A stretch of DNA of 64,000 nucleotides from Flavobacteriaceae bacterium (GCA_947446865.1 CANFHX010000010.1:1-64000), one strand, 5' to 3'; positions 43,059 to 52,655 are shown, counted from the stretch's first letter. The notes: generated by a model not told the origin, from the sequence alone. Numbers and translations: made by a program.

Positions 43059-45626
43059 CTATTCCATTGCTTCCACTTTTGCTTTTACATCTTTTAAAGA
43101 TCCTTCAAAAACTTGCGTAGTTGCTTTTCCTTTTTCAGTAGTAATTACAGTAGCTTTTGCTTTCCCATTATCATTGGTAATAGTTACATTTACATTTTTG
43201 TCGTCTTTCTTAGCACAACAAGATTTAGATTCTCCTTCTTCACATTCTTTAGGAGCGACGAATTTTCCATCAGCACCATAATGGGACAAACACATTTCTT
43301 TTTGCTCTGGAGAACATTTAAGACTATCGCACATTGCTGCACATTCGTCTTTAGTCATTGTAGCACATTTGCTCATGTCGCATTTGCCCATATCTTCAGA
43401 ACATTTAGAAGACATTTCAATAACACATTTCATTTCTTTTCCTTCTGGAGCAGTACCGTTTCCTAATATTGGAGCGATTACTAAACCTATCAAACAAGTT
43501 AATTTGATCAAGATGTTCATAGATGGACCTGAAGTATCTTTAAATGGATCTCCAACAGTATCACCAGTTACGGCAGCCTTGTGAGCATCCGAACCTTTAA
43601 AAGTCATTTCGCCATTAATTTCTACACCTGCTTCGAAAGATTTTTTAGCATTATCCCAAGCACCACCAGCGTTGTTTTGGAACACAGCCCAAAGCACACC
43701 TGAAACAGTAACTCCGGCCATATATCCACCTAACATTTCAGCGATTAACATATTATTATCTCCGTAAACTAATTTACCTAAAAGTACTATTGCTATAGGA
43801 AAACCAATTGTCATTACTCCTGGCAACATCATTTCACGTAAAGCCGCTTTAGTAGAAATATCTACACATTTAGCATATTCTGGTTTCCCAGTTCCTTCCA
43901 TAATTCCTGGAATTTCTTTAAACTGACGACGTACTTCATACACCATATCCATTGCAGCCTTACCTACAGAGTTCATTGCTAAAGCAGAGAAAACTACAGG
44001 AATCATACCACCCACAAATAACATTGCCAAAACTGGCGCTTTAAAGATATTGATACCATCAATTCCTGTAAAAGTTACATAGGCAGCAAATAATGCTAAT
44101 GAAGTTAATGCAGCAGAAGCGATTGCAAAACCTTTACCTGTTGCAGCAGTTGTGTTACCAACTGAATCCAAAATATCGGTACGAGTACGAACTTCTTTAG
44201 GTAATTCACTCATTTCAGCAATTCCACCAGCGTTATCTGAAATTGGTCCGAAAGCATCAATAGCTAATTGCATTGCAGTTGTAGCCATCATTGCAGAAGC
44301 AGCCAAAGCAACACCATAGAAACCAGCAAAAGCATACGATGCCCAAATAGCACCTGCAAATAATAAAACAGTTGGGAAAGTTGAAATCATACCAGTTGCT
44401 AAACCAGCGATTACGTTAGTCCCTGCACCTGTAGAAGATTTTTGTACAATTGCCAAAACTGGTTTTGTACCTAAACCTGTATAATATTCGGTAACCGATG
44501 AAATAGTTGCTCCAACTACTAATCCTACGATAGTAGCATAGAAAACTCTCATAGAAGAAATATCTTTTAATCCTTCACCGAAGAAATTCATTTTCATTGT
44601 TTCTGGCAACATTAATTTAACTAAAACAAAACAAGCAATTGCTGTTAATGCAATAGAAATCCAGTTTCCAATATTTAATGCTTTTTGCACTTGTGCTTCT
44701 TTAGCATTGTCATCTGAAATTTTCACAACCATTGTTCCTATAATAGAAAACAAGATTCCGAAACCTGCAATTGCCATTGGTAATAAAATTGGTCCAATAC
44801 CGCCAAATTTATCAACAATCATTCCTCCCATATCTTTAATCACATAGTTTCCAAGAACCATTGCAGCAAGAACAGTAGCAACATAAGAACCAAATAAATC
44901 GGCACCCATACCTGCAACATCCCCTACGTTATCTCCAACGTTATCTGCAATTGTAGCAGGATTACGTGGATCATCCTCTGGAATTCCAGCTTCTACTTTA
45001 CCTACTAAATCAGCACCTACATCGGCAGCTTTAGTATAAATACCTCCACCAACACGAGCAAATAATGCAATAGATTCAGCCCCAAGAGAGAATCCAGCAA
45101 GAGTTTCTAATACTTTAGTCATGTCTTCTGTTGAAGTCCAAACCCCACCCATAAAGAAATGGAAGAAGAAAATAAAGAAACCTGTAAGACCTAAAACGGC
45201 CAAACCAGCAACTCCAAGACCCATTACAGTTCCACCACCAAAAGAAACTTTTAATGCTTGTGGCAAACTAGTACGAGCCGCTTGTGTAGTACGTACGTTT
45301 GTTTTCGTAGCGATTTTCATCCCCATATTTCCAGCTAAAGCTGAAAAGAAAGCTCCAAAAACAAAAGCTATTACTATCAATATGTGTGTTGTAGGAACCA
45401 AAAAAGAAATTCCTGCTAGAACAATACTTGCTAAAACTACAAATATTGCCAATAATCGGTATTCTGCTTTAAGAAAAGCCAAGGCACCTTCGTAGATATA
45501 ATCTGAAATTTCTTTCATCTTACCGTCGCCGGCATCTTGTTTTAAAACCCAAGATCTTTTGATAGCCATAAAAGCTAATCCAATTAACGCCATTACAATT
45601 GGCACATAAATCATTAATGATTCCAT
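43059..45626 (-). CDS. hppA: Membrane-bound pyrophosphatase (K+-dependent type) with Cys-rich C-terminal tail
   Basis: The 855-residue integral pump has the family signature IPEDDPRNPATIADNVGDNV and GDVAGMGADLFGSY with the metal-binding acidic residues. GNTTAATGKG has Ala at the position that separates K+-dependent from K+-independent enzymes. It couples pyrophosphate hydrolysis to export of Na+ or H+. The last 134 residues (from about 722) are a hydrophilic extension with 11 Cys in motifs such as CDMSKCATMTKDECAAMCDS, and would be outside the membrane core. Such a tail is not part of standard family members I know. A -7 element TATTTTTG lies at 45662-45669. Confidence 0.94.
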   Translation of the reverse strand: MESLMIYVPIVMALIGLAFMAIKRSWVLKQDAGDGKMKEISDYIYEGALAFLKAEYRLLAIFVVLASIVLAGISFLVPTTHILIVIAFVFGAFFSALAGNMGMKIATKTNVRTTQAARTSLPQALKVSFGGGTVMGLGVAGLAVLGLTGFFIFFFHFFMGGVWTSTEDMTKVLETLAGFSLGAESIALFARVGGGIYTKAADVGADLVGKVEAGIPEDDPRNPATIADNVGDNVGDVAGMGADLFGSYVATVLAAMVLGNYVIKDMGGMIVDKFGGIGPILLPMAIAGFGILFSIIGTMVVKISDDNAKEAQVQKALNIGNWISIALTAIACFVLVKLMLPETMKMNFFGEGLKDISSMRVFYATIVGLVVGATISSVTEYYTGLGTKPVLAIVQKSSTGAGTNVIAGLATGMISTFPTVLLFAGAIWASYAFAGFYGVALAASAMMATTAMQLAIDAFGPISDNAGGIAEMSELPKEVRTRTDILDSVGNTTAATGKGFAIASAALTSLALFAAYVTFTGIDGINIFKAPVLAMLFVGGMIPVVFSALAMNSVGKAAMDMVYEVRRQFKEIPGIMEGTGKPEYAKCVDISTKAALREMMLPGVMTIGFPIAIVLLGKLVYGDNNMLIAEMLGGYMAGVTVSGVLWAVFQNNAGGAWDNAKKSFEAGVEINGEMTFKGSDAHKAAVTGDTVGDPFKDTSGPSMNILIKLTCLIGLVIAPILGNGTAPEGKEMKCVIEMSSKCSEDMGKCDMSKCATMTKDECAAMCDSLKCSPEQKEMCLSHYGADGKFVAPKECEEGESKSCCAKKDDKNVNVTITNDNGKAKATVITTEKGKATTQVFEGSLKDVKAKVEAME

Positions 45627-45814
45627 AAATTTAAAATGTTTGTTATAAATTTTATCGGGTGCAAAAATAACAAAAATTTAAGAACTTATGCAACTTGCAT
45701 TGTTTTATAAAAAAAAATAATGCTAAATTTATATAGTTTTTTTGAGAAAACTTCAAAAACTAGTGTTTAAACCATTAGTAGACAAGGCAAATTCGTTGTT
45801 TTTTTTTATGTAGT

Positions 45815-48301
45815 TTAAAAATAAAATCCAAATTGACCTTTAATAGTAAAATTGTTTGTTCCTGGAATATCTCTGTAATTTCCTCTAAAACTAGCATCTA
45901 TTCTGAATACTTTGAAAATGTTGCCAATACCAACGCTGTATTCCCAATAGGGAGTTGTTGGCGCTTTGTAGATTAATCCAGAAGCATTTAGTAGTTTGTT
46001 TTCTTCAGATATATCGCCATAAACGGTTCTTGCTCCAATAATTTCTCTCCAATTTAGTTTTTTCATAATTGGGATTCTTGAGAACAATCGGCCTTGAAAA
46101 TTGTGCTCCCACTGCAAAGTGGCATATCTATCGGATACAAATTCATAGAAATTTAAGTTGCTAAAGGTATTTCCGATAACAAAATAAGTTTGATTTCCAG
46201 GAATTACACTCATCAACCCTAACGGAACTTGCCCAAAAGTTTTACCTAATTCCATGGTAAGATTAGTTCTTCCTAGCGGCCCAATTAATATTGGTTGCTT
46301 GTAATATAATTGTAGCCTGCTATAATCAAAATCACTATGCATCAACCCTTTAAATCCTTGGCTGTAATTGACGAAAATCCTACTAAATGGGTTATCTACA
46401 ATGGATCGTTCTACTCCGTAACCGGAACTTTTTTTGTTCGGAGTATACTCTACTTGAAGATTTACTTCCGATTGTTTTACCAAACTTTTAGTAGTGGTGT
46501 ACGTATCATCCGCATAGTAATCTAAACTAAATGTTGGCGATGCCGATTCTAAAGTTCTATAAGAAAATCCTGTTTCGAAAATTAAATTTTTGACTGGTTC
46601 AATTTCTATAGATGCATTAGTTAAATTAATATTGGTAAGTTTACCATTATTACCCGAACTAAAGACACTAGAAGACGCATAACTTCTACCTAAAACATCG
46701 CTAGTCGTGGTTAAACTCGCACCTATTTGTTCAATATCTCTTCGGTTTCCACCTGAAATAATAATTCTGTTTTTGGTGTCAATCATCCATTTACCAGAGA
46801 TACCATATTTGAATTTATTGTCTTGAAATCCATAAGCAGTATATCCTTGCAAACGCCATTTATCGTTGTGACCAAAGTAGGTTCTACCCCCTACTCTTAA
46901 ACGCCATCCTTCCACTACATTATACCCGAAGGTGGAAAAAATTGGGCCAAAATCAAAATTATTATAATTAATATATCCGCTACCTAATACGGTTACGAAA
47001 TTATACATTTGCTTGAACTTCTTAATAGTTTTAAGTGTGTCCAACATTTTATAAACTCCAACCTCATCTTTGTTTAATTTTTCAAAACGATGTTTTTCCC
47101 AATAGTCATTGTCTTTTGTAAATACTGCATTGTCAACAAAGTTAACTTCTTCTTTATAAAATTTCTCGGGCTTGGTTTCATTAAATTTATGATTTCTAAA
47201 CAAAGTGGTTCGTTTTCCATAAACGCCTTTTGCTTCTTCTTTTTTGCTAAAAGCAAAATCCGACATCATATAATCTCGCGTCAACAAGAAAACAGAGTCA
47301 TTTTGTACGTCAAATTCTTGTTCAATATAAATATCTTTTACCCAGTTAATATTGGCACTTTTAGAAACTGCCATATTAATAGTTTTGATTGCAAAAGTGG
47401 AATCATTGACCCAAAAATCACCTTTAAAAGTCAATTCATTTTTCCTTCTTGGATAAAAATCAATATTATAGCACCATTTTTTATCCACAAAAGCACTGTC
47501 GCGAAGCACATAATTATAGACATCAATTCCAGTTGTAGAAAGTGGACTCGTAAAGCTTTTATCAAAAAAGGTTAAGTGATTATTGTAAATATTGTAGTCA
47601 TTATACAAATCTTTCATGAACGTATTGACGCCTTCCCCATTACTCAATCCAGAATTTTTATTGGCTTTAAGAATAGATTTTTCTTTATTAATTTTATTAT
47701 CACCATACACATCGTATAACGATTCGTTAATAAAAATAGGCAAATAGGTTTTTCCTGTTACCTTAGAAGTATCCATTTTATTGAAAACAAATTCCATGCC
47801 TTTAAAGACTTTGCTTTTCATAAAAGCGCTATCAATAGTATTTAAATCAAATTCTATTTTTTCGTATTTTTCATATTGGTATTGGTTAAAAATCCGCAAG
47901 CCATTTTTTCTTTTACGCTCCCAAATTTTTCTAAGAATTGCTAATGCTGGATTGTTTTTTTTAGATGTCTTTCCTTTGAAGATAACCACTTCCTGCAATT
48001 CTATTTCGCCGTCCAATACAATTTTCATATTGTAGTTTACGGCTTTCGTTAGAGAAACATCTTTAGTAGTGTAACCAGCAAACGCAATTGCAATTGCGGT
48101 ATAGGTTTTAGTAGATTCCAAATAAAATTTTCCATATTCATCACTTACCGTTCCTTCATTGGATCCTTTAAAAACAATATTGGCATACGAAATCGGTTGG
48201 TTTTTTTTATCAACAACCACTCCACCGACTTTAGTTTGTGCAGAAATGATAGTCGTAAAACAGAAAATAAATATAATAGGAAATACTAAATTTTTCAACA
48301 T
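45815..48301 (-). CDS. DUF5686 outer-membrane protein with carboxypeptidase-regulatory-like domain
   Basis: The 828-residue protein has a signal peptide (1-20), a CarboxypepD_reg-like domain (about 24-100, GVVVDKKNQPISYANIVFKG), and a long beta-rich region with motifs of the DUF5686 family (WVNDSTFAIKTINM, RRKNELTFKGDFWVND). It ends in a strand with a C-terminal aromatic (FTIKGQFGFYF). It is a widespread outer-membrane protein of Bacteroidota with unknown function. Confidence 0.85.
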   Translation of the reverse strand: MLKNLVFPIIFIFCFTTIISAQTKVGGVVVDKKNQPISYANIVFKGSNEGTVSDEYGKFYLESTKTYTAIAIAFAGYTTKDVSLTKAVNYNMKIVLDGEIELQEVVIFKGKTSKKNNPALAILRKIWERKRKNGLRIFNQYQYEKYEKIEFDLNTIDSAFMKSKVFKGMEFVFNKMDTSKVTGKTYLPIFINESLYDVYGDNKINKEKSILKANKNSGLSNGEGVNTFMKDLYNDYNIYNNHLTFFDKSFTSPLSTTGIDVYNYVLRDSAFVDKKWCYNIDFYPRRKNELTFKGDFWVNDSTFAIKTINMAVSKSANINWVKDIYIEQEFDVQNDSVFLLTRDYMMSDFAFSKKEEAKGVYGKRTTLFRNHKFNETKPEKFYKEEVNFVDNAVFTKDNDYWEKHRFEKLNKDEVGVYKMLDTLKTIKKFKQMYNFVTVLGSGYINYNNFDFGPIFSTFGYNVVEGWRLRVGGRTYFGHNDKWRLQGYTAYGFQDNKFKYGISGKWMIDTKNRIIISGGNRRDIEQIGASLTTTSDVLGRSYASSSVFSSGNNGKLTNINLTNASIEIEPVKNLIFETGFSYRTLESASPTFSLDYYADDTYTTTKSLVKQSEVNLQVEYTPNKKSSGYGVERSIVDNPFSRIFVNYSQGFKGLMHSDFDYSRLQLYYKQPILIGPLGRTNLTMELGKTFGQVPLGLMSVIPGNQTYFVIGNTFSNLNFYEFVSDRYATLQWEHNFQGRLFSRIPIMKKLNWREIIGARTVYGDISEENKLLNASGLIYKAPTTPYWEYSVGIGNIFKVFRIDASFRGNYRDIPGTNNFTIKGQFGFYF

Positions 48302-48329
48302 GCGTAATCAAAATTAAATTTAAAAAAAA

Positions 48330-48360
48330 AAGCTTCATCTGGATTTCTCCGATGAAGCTT
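48330..48360 (-). terminator. Terminator after pdhB
   Basis: The 10-bp stem AAGCTTCATC / GATGAAGCTT has an inner GGA-TTTC-TCC hairpin and is followed on the minus strand by a long run of T. Confidence 0.92.
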
Positions 48361-48379
48361 CAAATATAATAGATAATTA

Positions 48380-49357
48380 TTATTTGTACATAACTTTTTT
48401 GACAGCTTTAACAACATCGGATGCATTTGGCAACCATTCCTTCAATAAAGTTGGAGAATAAGGCGCTGGTGTATCGGCAGTGGTGATTCTTTGCACAGGA
48501 GCATCTAGAAAATCAAATGCTTTATCTTGAACCATATAAGCAATTTCCGAAGCTACACTTGCAAAAGGCCAAGCTTCTTCAAGAACTACCAAACGGTTTG
48601 TTTTTTTAACCGAATTGATAATTGCATCATAATCTAACGGACGAACCGTTCTTAAATCGATAATTTCACAAGAAATACCTTCTTTAGCCAATTCATCGGC
48701 AGCAATATGTGCCTCTTTAATAATTTTACCAAAAGAAACAATAGTTACATCAGTACCTGCTCTTTTAATATCGGCAACTCCAAGCGGAATAATATAATCT
48801 CCTTCTGGAACTTCTCCTTTATCCCCATACATTTGCTCGCTTTCCATGAAAATAACTGGATCGTTATCGCGAATAGCCGCTTTCAACAAACCTTTAGCAT
48901 CATAAACTGTTGAAGGAACAACTACTTTAAGACCTGGTGTATTAGCAAACCAGTTTTCGAATGCTTGCGAGTGGGTAGCTCCTAATTGTCCTGCAGAAGC
49001 AGTTGGTCCACGAAAAACCATTGGCATTGGAAATTGTCCAGCCGACATTTGACGCATTTTAGCAGCATTGTTAATTATTTGGTCAATACCTACTAACGAG
49101 AAATTGAATGTCATGTATTCTACAATAGGACGACAACCATTCATTGCAGAACCTACTGCAATTCCGGCAAAACCTAATTCCGCAATTGGAGTATCAATAA
49201 CACGTTTTGGTCCGAATTCGTCCAGCATACCTTTTGATGCTTTGTAAGCGCCATTGTATTCGGCAACTTCCTCACCCATTAAATATACTGATTCATCGCG
49301 ACGCATTTCTTCACTCATTGCCTCACAAATTGCTTCTCTAAATTGTATCGTTCTCAT
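48380..49357 (-). CDS. pdhB: Pyruvate dehydrogenase E1 component, beta subunit
   Basis: The ATG at 49357 (MRTIQFREAICEAMSEEM) is chosen because family similarity begins there; an upstream ATG adds 12 residues. The 325-residue protein has the transketolase-type pyrimidine-binding domain (VYLMGEEVAEYNGAYKASKG, with the ThDP-activating Glu) and the C-terminal domain (VLEEAWPFASVASEI). With E1 alpha, not in this window, it decarboxylates pyruvate within the lipoate-dependent complex. A -7 element TACTTTTG lies at 49391-49398. Confidence 0.93.
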   Translation of the reverse strand: MRTIQFREAICEAMSEEMRRDESVYLMGEEVAEYNGAYKASKGMLDEFGPKRVIDTPIAELGFAGIAVGSAMNGCRPIVEYMTFNFSLVGIDQIINNAAKMRQMSAGQFPMPMVFRGPTASAGQLGATHSQAFENWFANTPGLKVVVPSTVYDAKGLLKAAIRDNDPVIFMESEQMYGDKGEVPEGDYIIPLGVADIKRAGTDVTIVSFGKIIKEAHIAADELAKEGISCEIIDLRTVRPLDYDAIINSVKKTNRLVVLEEAWPFASVASEIAYMVQDKAFDFLDAPVQRITTADTPAPYSPTLLKEWLPNASDVVKAVKKVMYK

Positions 49358-49453
49358 ATATAAATTTTTCTTTAAATCAAATTTGGATAGCAAAAGTAAA
49401 AATTAAAAATGATAAAAGTATTTTTTGAATCAGATTTTATATTTTGTTTTTAA

Positions 49454-49468
49454 CGAAATCGATGTAAT
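49454..49468. repeat. 15-bp direct repeat, left copy flanking the PIN module
   Basis: CGAAATCGATGTAAT occurs here and again at 50310-50324, identically, on either side of the antitoxin-PIN gene pair. Confidence 0.8.
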
Positions 49469-49616
49469 TAGATATAAATGTAATTTGATTTGATTTGATT
49501 TCTCATTCATAATTACCAAATAAAATTTAATCAAGATTTTAGAAATCGCCTTCTGATTAAATTATTTTTTTATTTTTGAATATAAAATGATTAACTTTGA
49601 ATTAAATATTTAAACA

Positions 49617-49832
49617 ATGGTAACTGTAAAAATAAAAGAAAACAGCAAACAATCAAAGGCAATTATAGAAATGCTTAAAACCTTTGACTTTGTTGAATTT
49701 CAAGAAGATAAAAAAAGTAGTTCATTGAAAACAAAAAATGAAATTTCTATTTTATCTAAAAAAATAAACAAAGCTGGCACAAAAAAAGCATTCGCTAAAT
49801 TAGGAATTGACTATGATAGTTATAGCCGATAG
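49617..49832 (+). CDS. Putative antitoxin of a PIN-domain toxin-antitoxin pair
   Basis: The 71-residue protein begins MVTVKIKENSKQSKAIIEML and is followed by a charged linker and a C-terminal helix (KAGTKKAFAKLGIDYDSYSR). It looks like small antitoxins that precede PIN-domain toxins. Its last 20 nt overlap the toxin gene. Assignment rests on context and size. Confidence 0.65.
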   Translation: MVTVKIKENSKQSKAIIEMLKTFDFVEFQEDKKSSSLKTKNEISILSKKINKAGTKKAFAKLGIDYDSYSR

Positions 49833-50250
49833 TAATTTAGTCATTAGTAGTTTGTATGCTCCAAAGAGCATTATTGCATCCATTTTTAAGTCCGAAAAAA
49901 ACATTCAATTAATTGCACCTGATTTTATTTTAGATGAAATCAACAACCACTTTACTGAAATAGTTGATAAAACTAGAAAATCTAAAAGTGAACTACAATT
50001 TGAACTCAAACAAATTGTTGGGCGTATCAAATTTATTCCTGCAGAAGAAATCCCTATGATCCATATAAAAAAAGCTATTGCTATTGTTTGGGATATTGAT
50101 ATAGATGATACTTTATTTGTTGCACTTCATTTGTTTAAAAAGCATAAAATTTGGACCGGCGATAAAGTTTTAATAAATGGCTTAAAGTCTAAAGGATATG
50201 ATATTTGCGTTACCACTACTGAACTTAAAACAAAGATGTATAAAAAATAA
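49813..50250 (+). CDS. PIN-domain toxin (VapC-like)
   Basis: The ATG at 49813 (MIVIADSNLVISSLYAP) is preferred over TTG at 49807. The 145-residue protein has the four acidic residues of a PIN ribonuclease: Asp in IADSNL, Glu in LDEINNHF, Asp in DIDIDDTLFVA and Asp in WTGDKVLI. It likely cleaves RNA and is neutralised by the preceding gene. The pair lies between two 15-bp direct repeats and between housekeeping genes. Confidence 0.8.
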   Translation: MIVIADSNLVISSLYAPKSIIASIFKSEKNIQLIAPDFILDEINNHFTEIVDKTRKSKSELQFELKQIVGRIKFIPAEEIPMIHIKKAIAIVWDIDIDDTLFVALHLFKKHKIWTGDKVLINGLKSKGYDICVTTTELKTKMYKK

Positions 50251-50309
50251 AGTGCTTTCTTTTTCCAAATGTTTTTATTATTGTAAAAAGCCTACCTACC
50301 TATCCTCAG

Positions 50310-50324
50310 CGAAATCGATGTAAT
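50310..50324. repeat. 15-bp direct repeat, right copy flanking the PIN module
   Basis: CGAAATCGATGTAAT is identical to the copy at 49454-49468. The segment from the left copy through the right copy is about 0.87 kb. Confidence 0.8.
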
Positions 50325-50380
50325 ACAGAACTTTTTTTAAATATAATATGCACGCATATAAAAATTAGAAATATATTTTA

Positions 50381-50388
50381 TACTTTTA
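50381..50388 (+). promoter_or_regulatory. -7 promoter element for etfB
   Basis: TACTTTTA is one base off TAnnTTTG and lies 32 nt before the etfB ATG. Confidence 0.45.
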
Positions 50389-50420
50389 CGGTCAGAAAAA
50401 ACTTTTTAAAAAAATATAGA

Positions 50421-51167
50421 ATGAAAATATTAGTTTGCATCAGCCACGTGCCCGATACTACTTCCAAAATCAACTTTGTTAATGGCGATTCCGAGTTTGA
50501 TACCAATGGAGTTCAGTATGTAATTAATCCAAATGACGAATTTGGTTTAACAAGAGCAATTTGGTTTCAAGAACAACAAGGCGCAACCGTTACCGTGGTA
50601 AATGTTGGCGGTGCCGATACCGAGCCTACTTTAAGAAAAGCCTTAGCCATTGGTGCTAATGAAGCAATCCGAGTAAACGCAGTTCCAACCGATGGTTTTT
50701 TTGTTGCCAAACAACTAGCCGAAGTTATTAAAACAGGCGCTTACGATTTAGTAATTTGTGGTAAAGAATCCTTAGATTACAATGGCGGAATGGTTCCCGG
50801 AATGTTAGCCGGATTATTGAACTACAACTTTGTAAATTCGTGTACTGAAATTACCGTTGACGGAACTTCTGCCAAAGCAGCAAGAGAAATTGATGGTGGA
50901 AAAGAAATTATTTCTGCTAGTTTGCCATTAATCATTGGTGGGCAAAAAGGTTTAGTAGAAGAAAAGGATCTTCGTATTCCTAACATGCGTGGGATTATGA
51001 CAGCACGAACCAAAGTACTAACAGTTTTAGAACCCGTTGCTGCCAACAACCAAACTAAAATTGTAAAATTTGAAAAACCCGCTGCTAAATCAGCAGTGAA
51101 ACTAGTTGCTGCAGACAATCTAGACGAATTAATCAACTTATTACATAACGAAGCGAAGGTTATTTAA
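50421..51167 (+). CDS. etfB: Electron transfer flavoprotein, beta subunit
   Basis: The 248-residue subunit begins MKILVCISHVPDTTSKINF and contains the AMP-binding-like region (GADTEPTLRKALAIGANEAI) and the ETF beta signature VEEKDLRIPNMRGIMTARTK. With EtfA it carries electrons from acyl-CoA dehydrogenases, such as the one at 1.9-3.1 kb, to the quinone pool. It is separated from etfA by a 167-nt array of word repeats. Confidence 0.95.
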   Translation: MKILVCISHVPDTTSKINFVNGDSEFDTNGVQYVINPNDEFGLTRAIWFQEQQGATVTVVNVGGADTEPTLRKALAIGANEAIRVNAVPTDGFFVAKQLAEVIKTGAYDLVICGKESLDYNGGMVPGMLAGLLNYNFVNSCTEITVDGTSAKAAREIDGGKEIISASLPLIIGGQKGLVEEKDLRIPNMRGIMTARTKVLTVLEPVAANNQTKIVKFEKPAAKSAVKLVAADNLDELINLLHNEAKVI

Positions 51168-51330
51168 TCAGTGTTCAGTGCTAAGTGTTCAGTGTTCAGT
51201 TGTAAAACTTTAAACCTGAAACTTTAAACCTGAAACCTGAAACTTTAAACTTTAAACTTTAAACAAAAAAACCAGTATTCAGTGTTCAGTTTTAATACTT
51301 TAAACCTGAAACTTTAAACTTTAAACAAAA
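51168..51330. repeat. Word-repeat array between etfB and etfA
   Basis: Blocks of CAGTGTTCAGTG-type words alternate with runs of ACTTTAAACCTGAA and CTTTAAACTTTAAA. There is no ORF or clear hairpin. The array ends a few bases before the etfA ATG. Confidence 0.85.
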
Positions 51331-51334
51331 AAAT

Positions 51335-52303
51335 ATGTCATTATTAATATACGCAGAATCCGCAGACGGAAAATTCAAAAAAGTTGCTTTTGAATTGGCT
51401 TCTTATGCTAAAAAAGTTGCCGAATCTCTTGGCACCACTGTTACAGCAGTAACCGTGAACATTGCAAACGTTTCCGAATTATCCAATTACGGAGTAGATA
51501 AAGTTTTGAAAGTGTCTAACGATAAATTAGCCAATTTCAATGCCAAAGCCTACGCCGACATCCTAAAACAAGCCGCACAAAAAGAAGGTTCGAAAGTTAT
51601 CGTACTTTCGTCTACCACAGACAGTTTATACCTTGCACCTCTTGTGGCTGTAGGCCTAGACGCTGGTTATGCACCCAACGTTGTAGGACTACCTATCACA
51701 ACTGCGCCATTTCAAGTAAAAAGAACTGCTTTTTCTAACAAAGCATTCAATATTACCGAAATTGCAACTGATGTTAAAGTACTTTCCATAGGGAAAAACT
51801 CTTTCGGATTGGTAGAAAATGCTTCTTCAGCAACCGAAGAAGATTTTGCTCCAACTTTAAACGATGCCGATTTTTCTGTAAAAGTAGAATCCGTTGAAAA
51901 ATCTTCTGGGAAAGTTACTATTGCCGATGCCGACACCGTAGTTTCTGGTGGACGCGGATTGAAAGGCCCAGAAAATTGGGGAATGCTAGAAGAATTAGCC
52001 TCCGTTCTTGGTGCTGCAACCGCATGTTCCAAACCCGTTTCCGATTTAGGATGGCGTCCTCACAGTGAGCACGTTGGCCAAACCGGAAAACCCGTTGCAA
52101 CCAATCTATACATTGCCGTTGGAATCTCGGGAGCCATCCAGCACATCGCAGGAATCAACTCTTCTAAAGTTAAATTAGTCATCAATACCGATCCCGAAGC
52201 GCCTTTCTTTAAGGTTGCCGACTACGGAATTGTAGGTGATGCTTTCGATATTGTGCCTCGTTTGACACAAAAACTAAAAGAATTCAAAGCACAGAATTCT
52301 TAA
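51335..52303 (+). CDS. etfA: Electron transfer flavoprotein, alpha subunit
   Basis: The 322-residue FAD-binding subunit has an N-terminal domain (1-190) and the C-terminal FAD domain with [40 protein letters not shown] and [20 protein letters not shown]. It pairs with EtfB. Length matches the family. Confidence 0.96.
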   Translation: MSLLIYAESADGKFKKVAFELASYAKKVAESLGTTVTAVTVNIANVSELSNYGVDKVLKVSNDKLANFNAKAYADILKQAAQKEGSKVIVLSSTTDSLYLAPLVAVGLDAGYAPNVVGLPITTAPFQVKRTAFSNKAFNITEIATDVKVLSIGKNSFGLVENASSATEEDFAPTLNDADFSVKVESVEKSSGKVTIADADTVVSGGRGLKGPENWGMLEELASVLGAATACSKPVSDLGWRPHSEHVGQTGKPVATNLYIAVGISGAIQHIAGINSSKVKLVINTDPEAPFFKVADYGIVGDAFDIVPRLTQKLKEFKAQNS

Positions 52304-52327
52304 TAACAAAATAAATCACACTTCAAT

Positions 52328-52362
52328 AAGCCGTCAAAATTATTTTTAGACGGCTTTTTTTT
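52328..52362 (+). terminator. Terminator after etfA
   Basis: AAGCCGTC / GACGGCTT with a 13-nt loop is followed by a T run, 25 nt after the etfA stop codon. Confidence 0.88.
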
Positions 52363-52412
52363 GTATATTAGAGTTATTAAAAGCGAAACTTTTTGTTTAT
52401 TTGCAATGGCCA

Positions 52413-52482
52413 TTCCCGCTTTACGCAGTATCTTTATTGTTTTAAAGAAAAACAATAAAGGATACCTGCTGCAATCGGGGCT
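52413..52482. ncRNA. Structured intergenic element, Flavo-1-like, copy C
   Basis: On the minus strand it reads AGCCCCGATTGCAGCAGG with TATCC, then an 11-bp hairpin TTTATTGTTTT / AAAACAATAAA, and then GATACTGCG with TAAAGCGGGAA. This matches copies A and B in both flanks. Short inverted flanks CGAAAC (52384-52389) and GTTTCG (52508-52513) lie outside it. The remainder of the 352-nt gap between etfA and the next gene holds the terminator and word repeats. Confidence 0.55.
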
Positions 52483-52616
52483 AAGCGGTAAACTGTGTTG
52501 TGTGCAGTTTCGTTTTTCAGAAGAACTATTTTGCAAACAGATAATAACAAATTAACGATTAAAGAAGAATTATTTTTGACCCGAGGCTTTGCTCAAATCG
52601 ACAAAGCATTTTAGAA

Positions 52617-52655
52617 TCAAAAATCTAATATCTAAATCAGCAATCTAAAATCTAA
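52617..52655. repeat. Short word repeat (AATCTAAAATCTAAAT type) before the bifunctional nuclease gene
   Basis: Several units related to ATCTAA/ATCTAAAT run directly into the ATG at 52656. Confidence 0.65.

Noticed and set aside
47090..47575. 161-codon plus-strand ORF inside the DUF5686 gene
   Set aside because: It is antisense to a long, well-supported gene; aromatic- and Ile-rich composition is that of a shadow frame.
51168..51330. Possible CRISPR array between etfB and etfA
   Set aside because: Units are 7-16 nt, contiguous and variable, with no equal-length spacers and no cas genes nearby.
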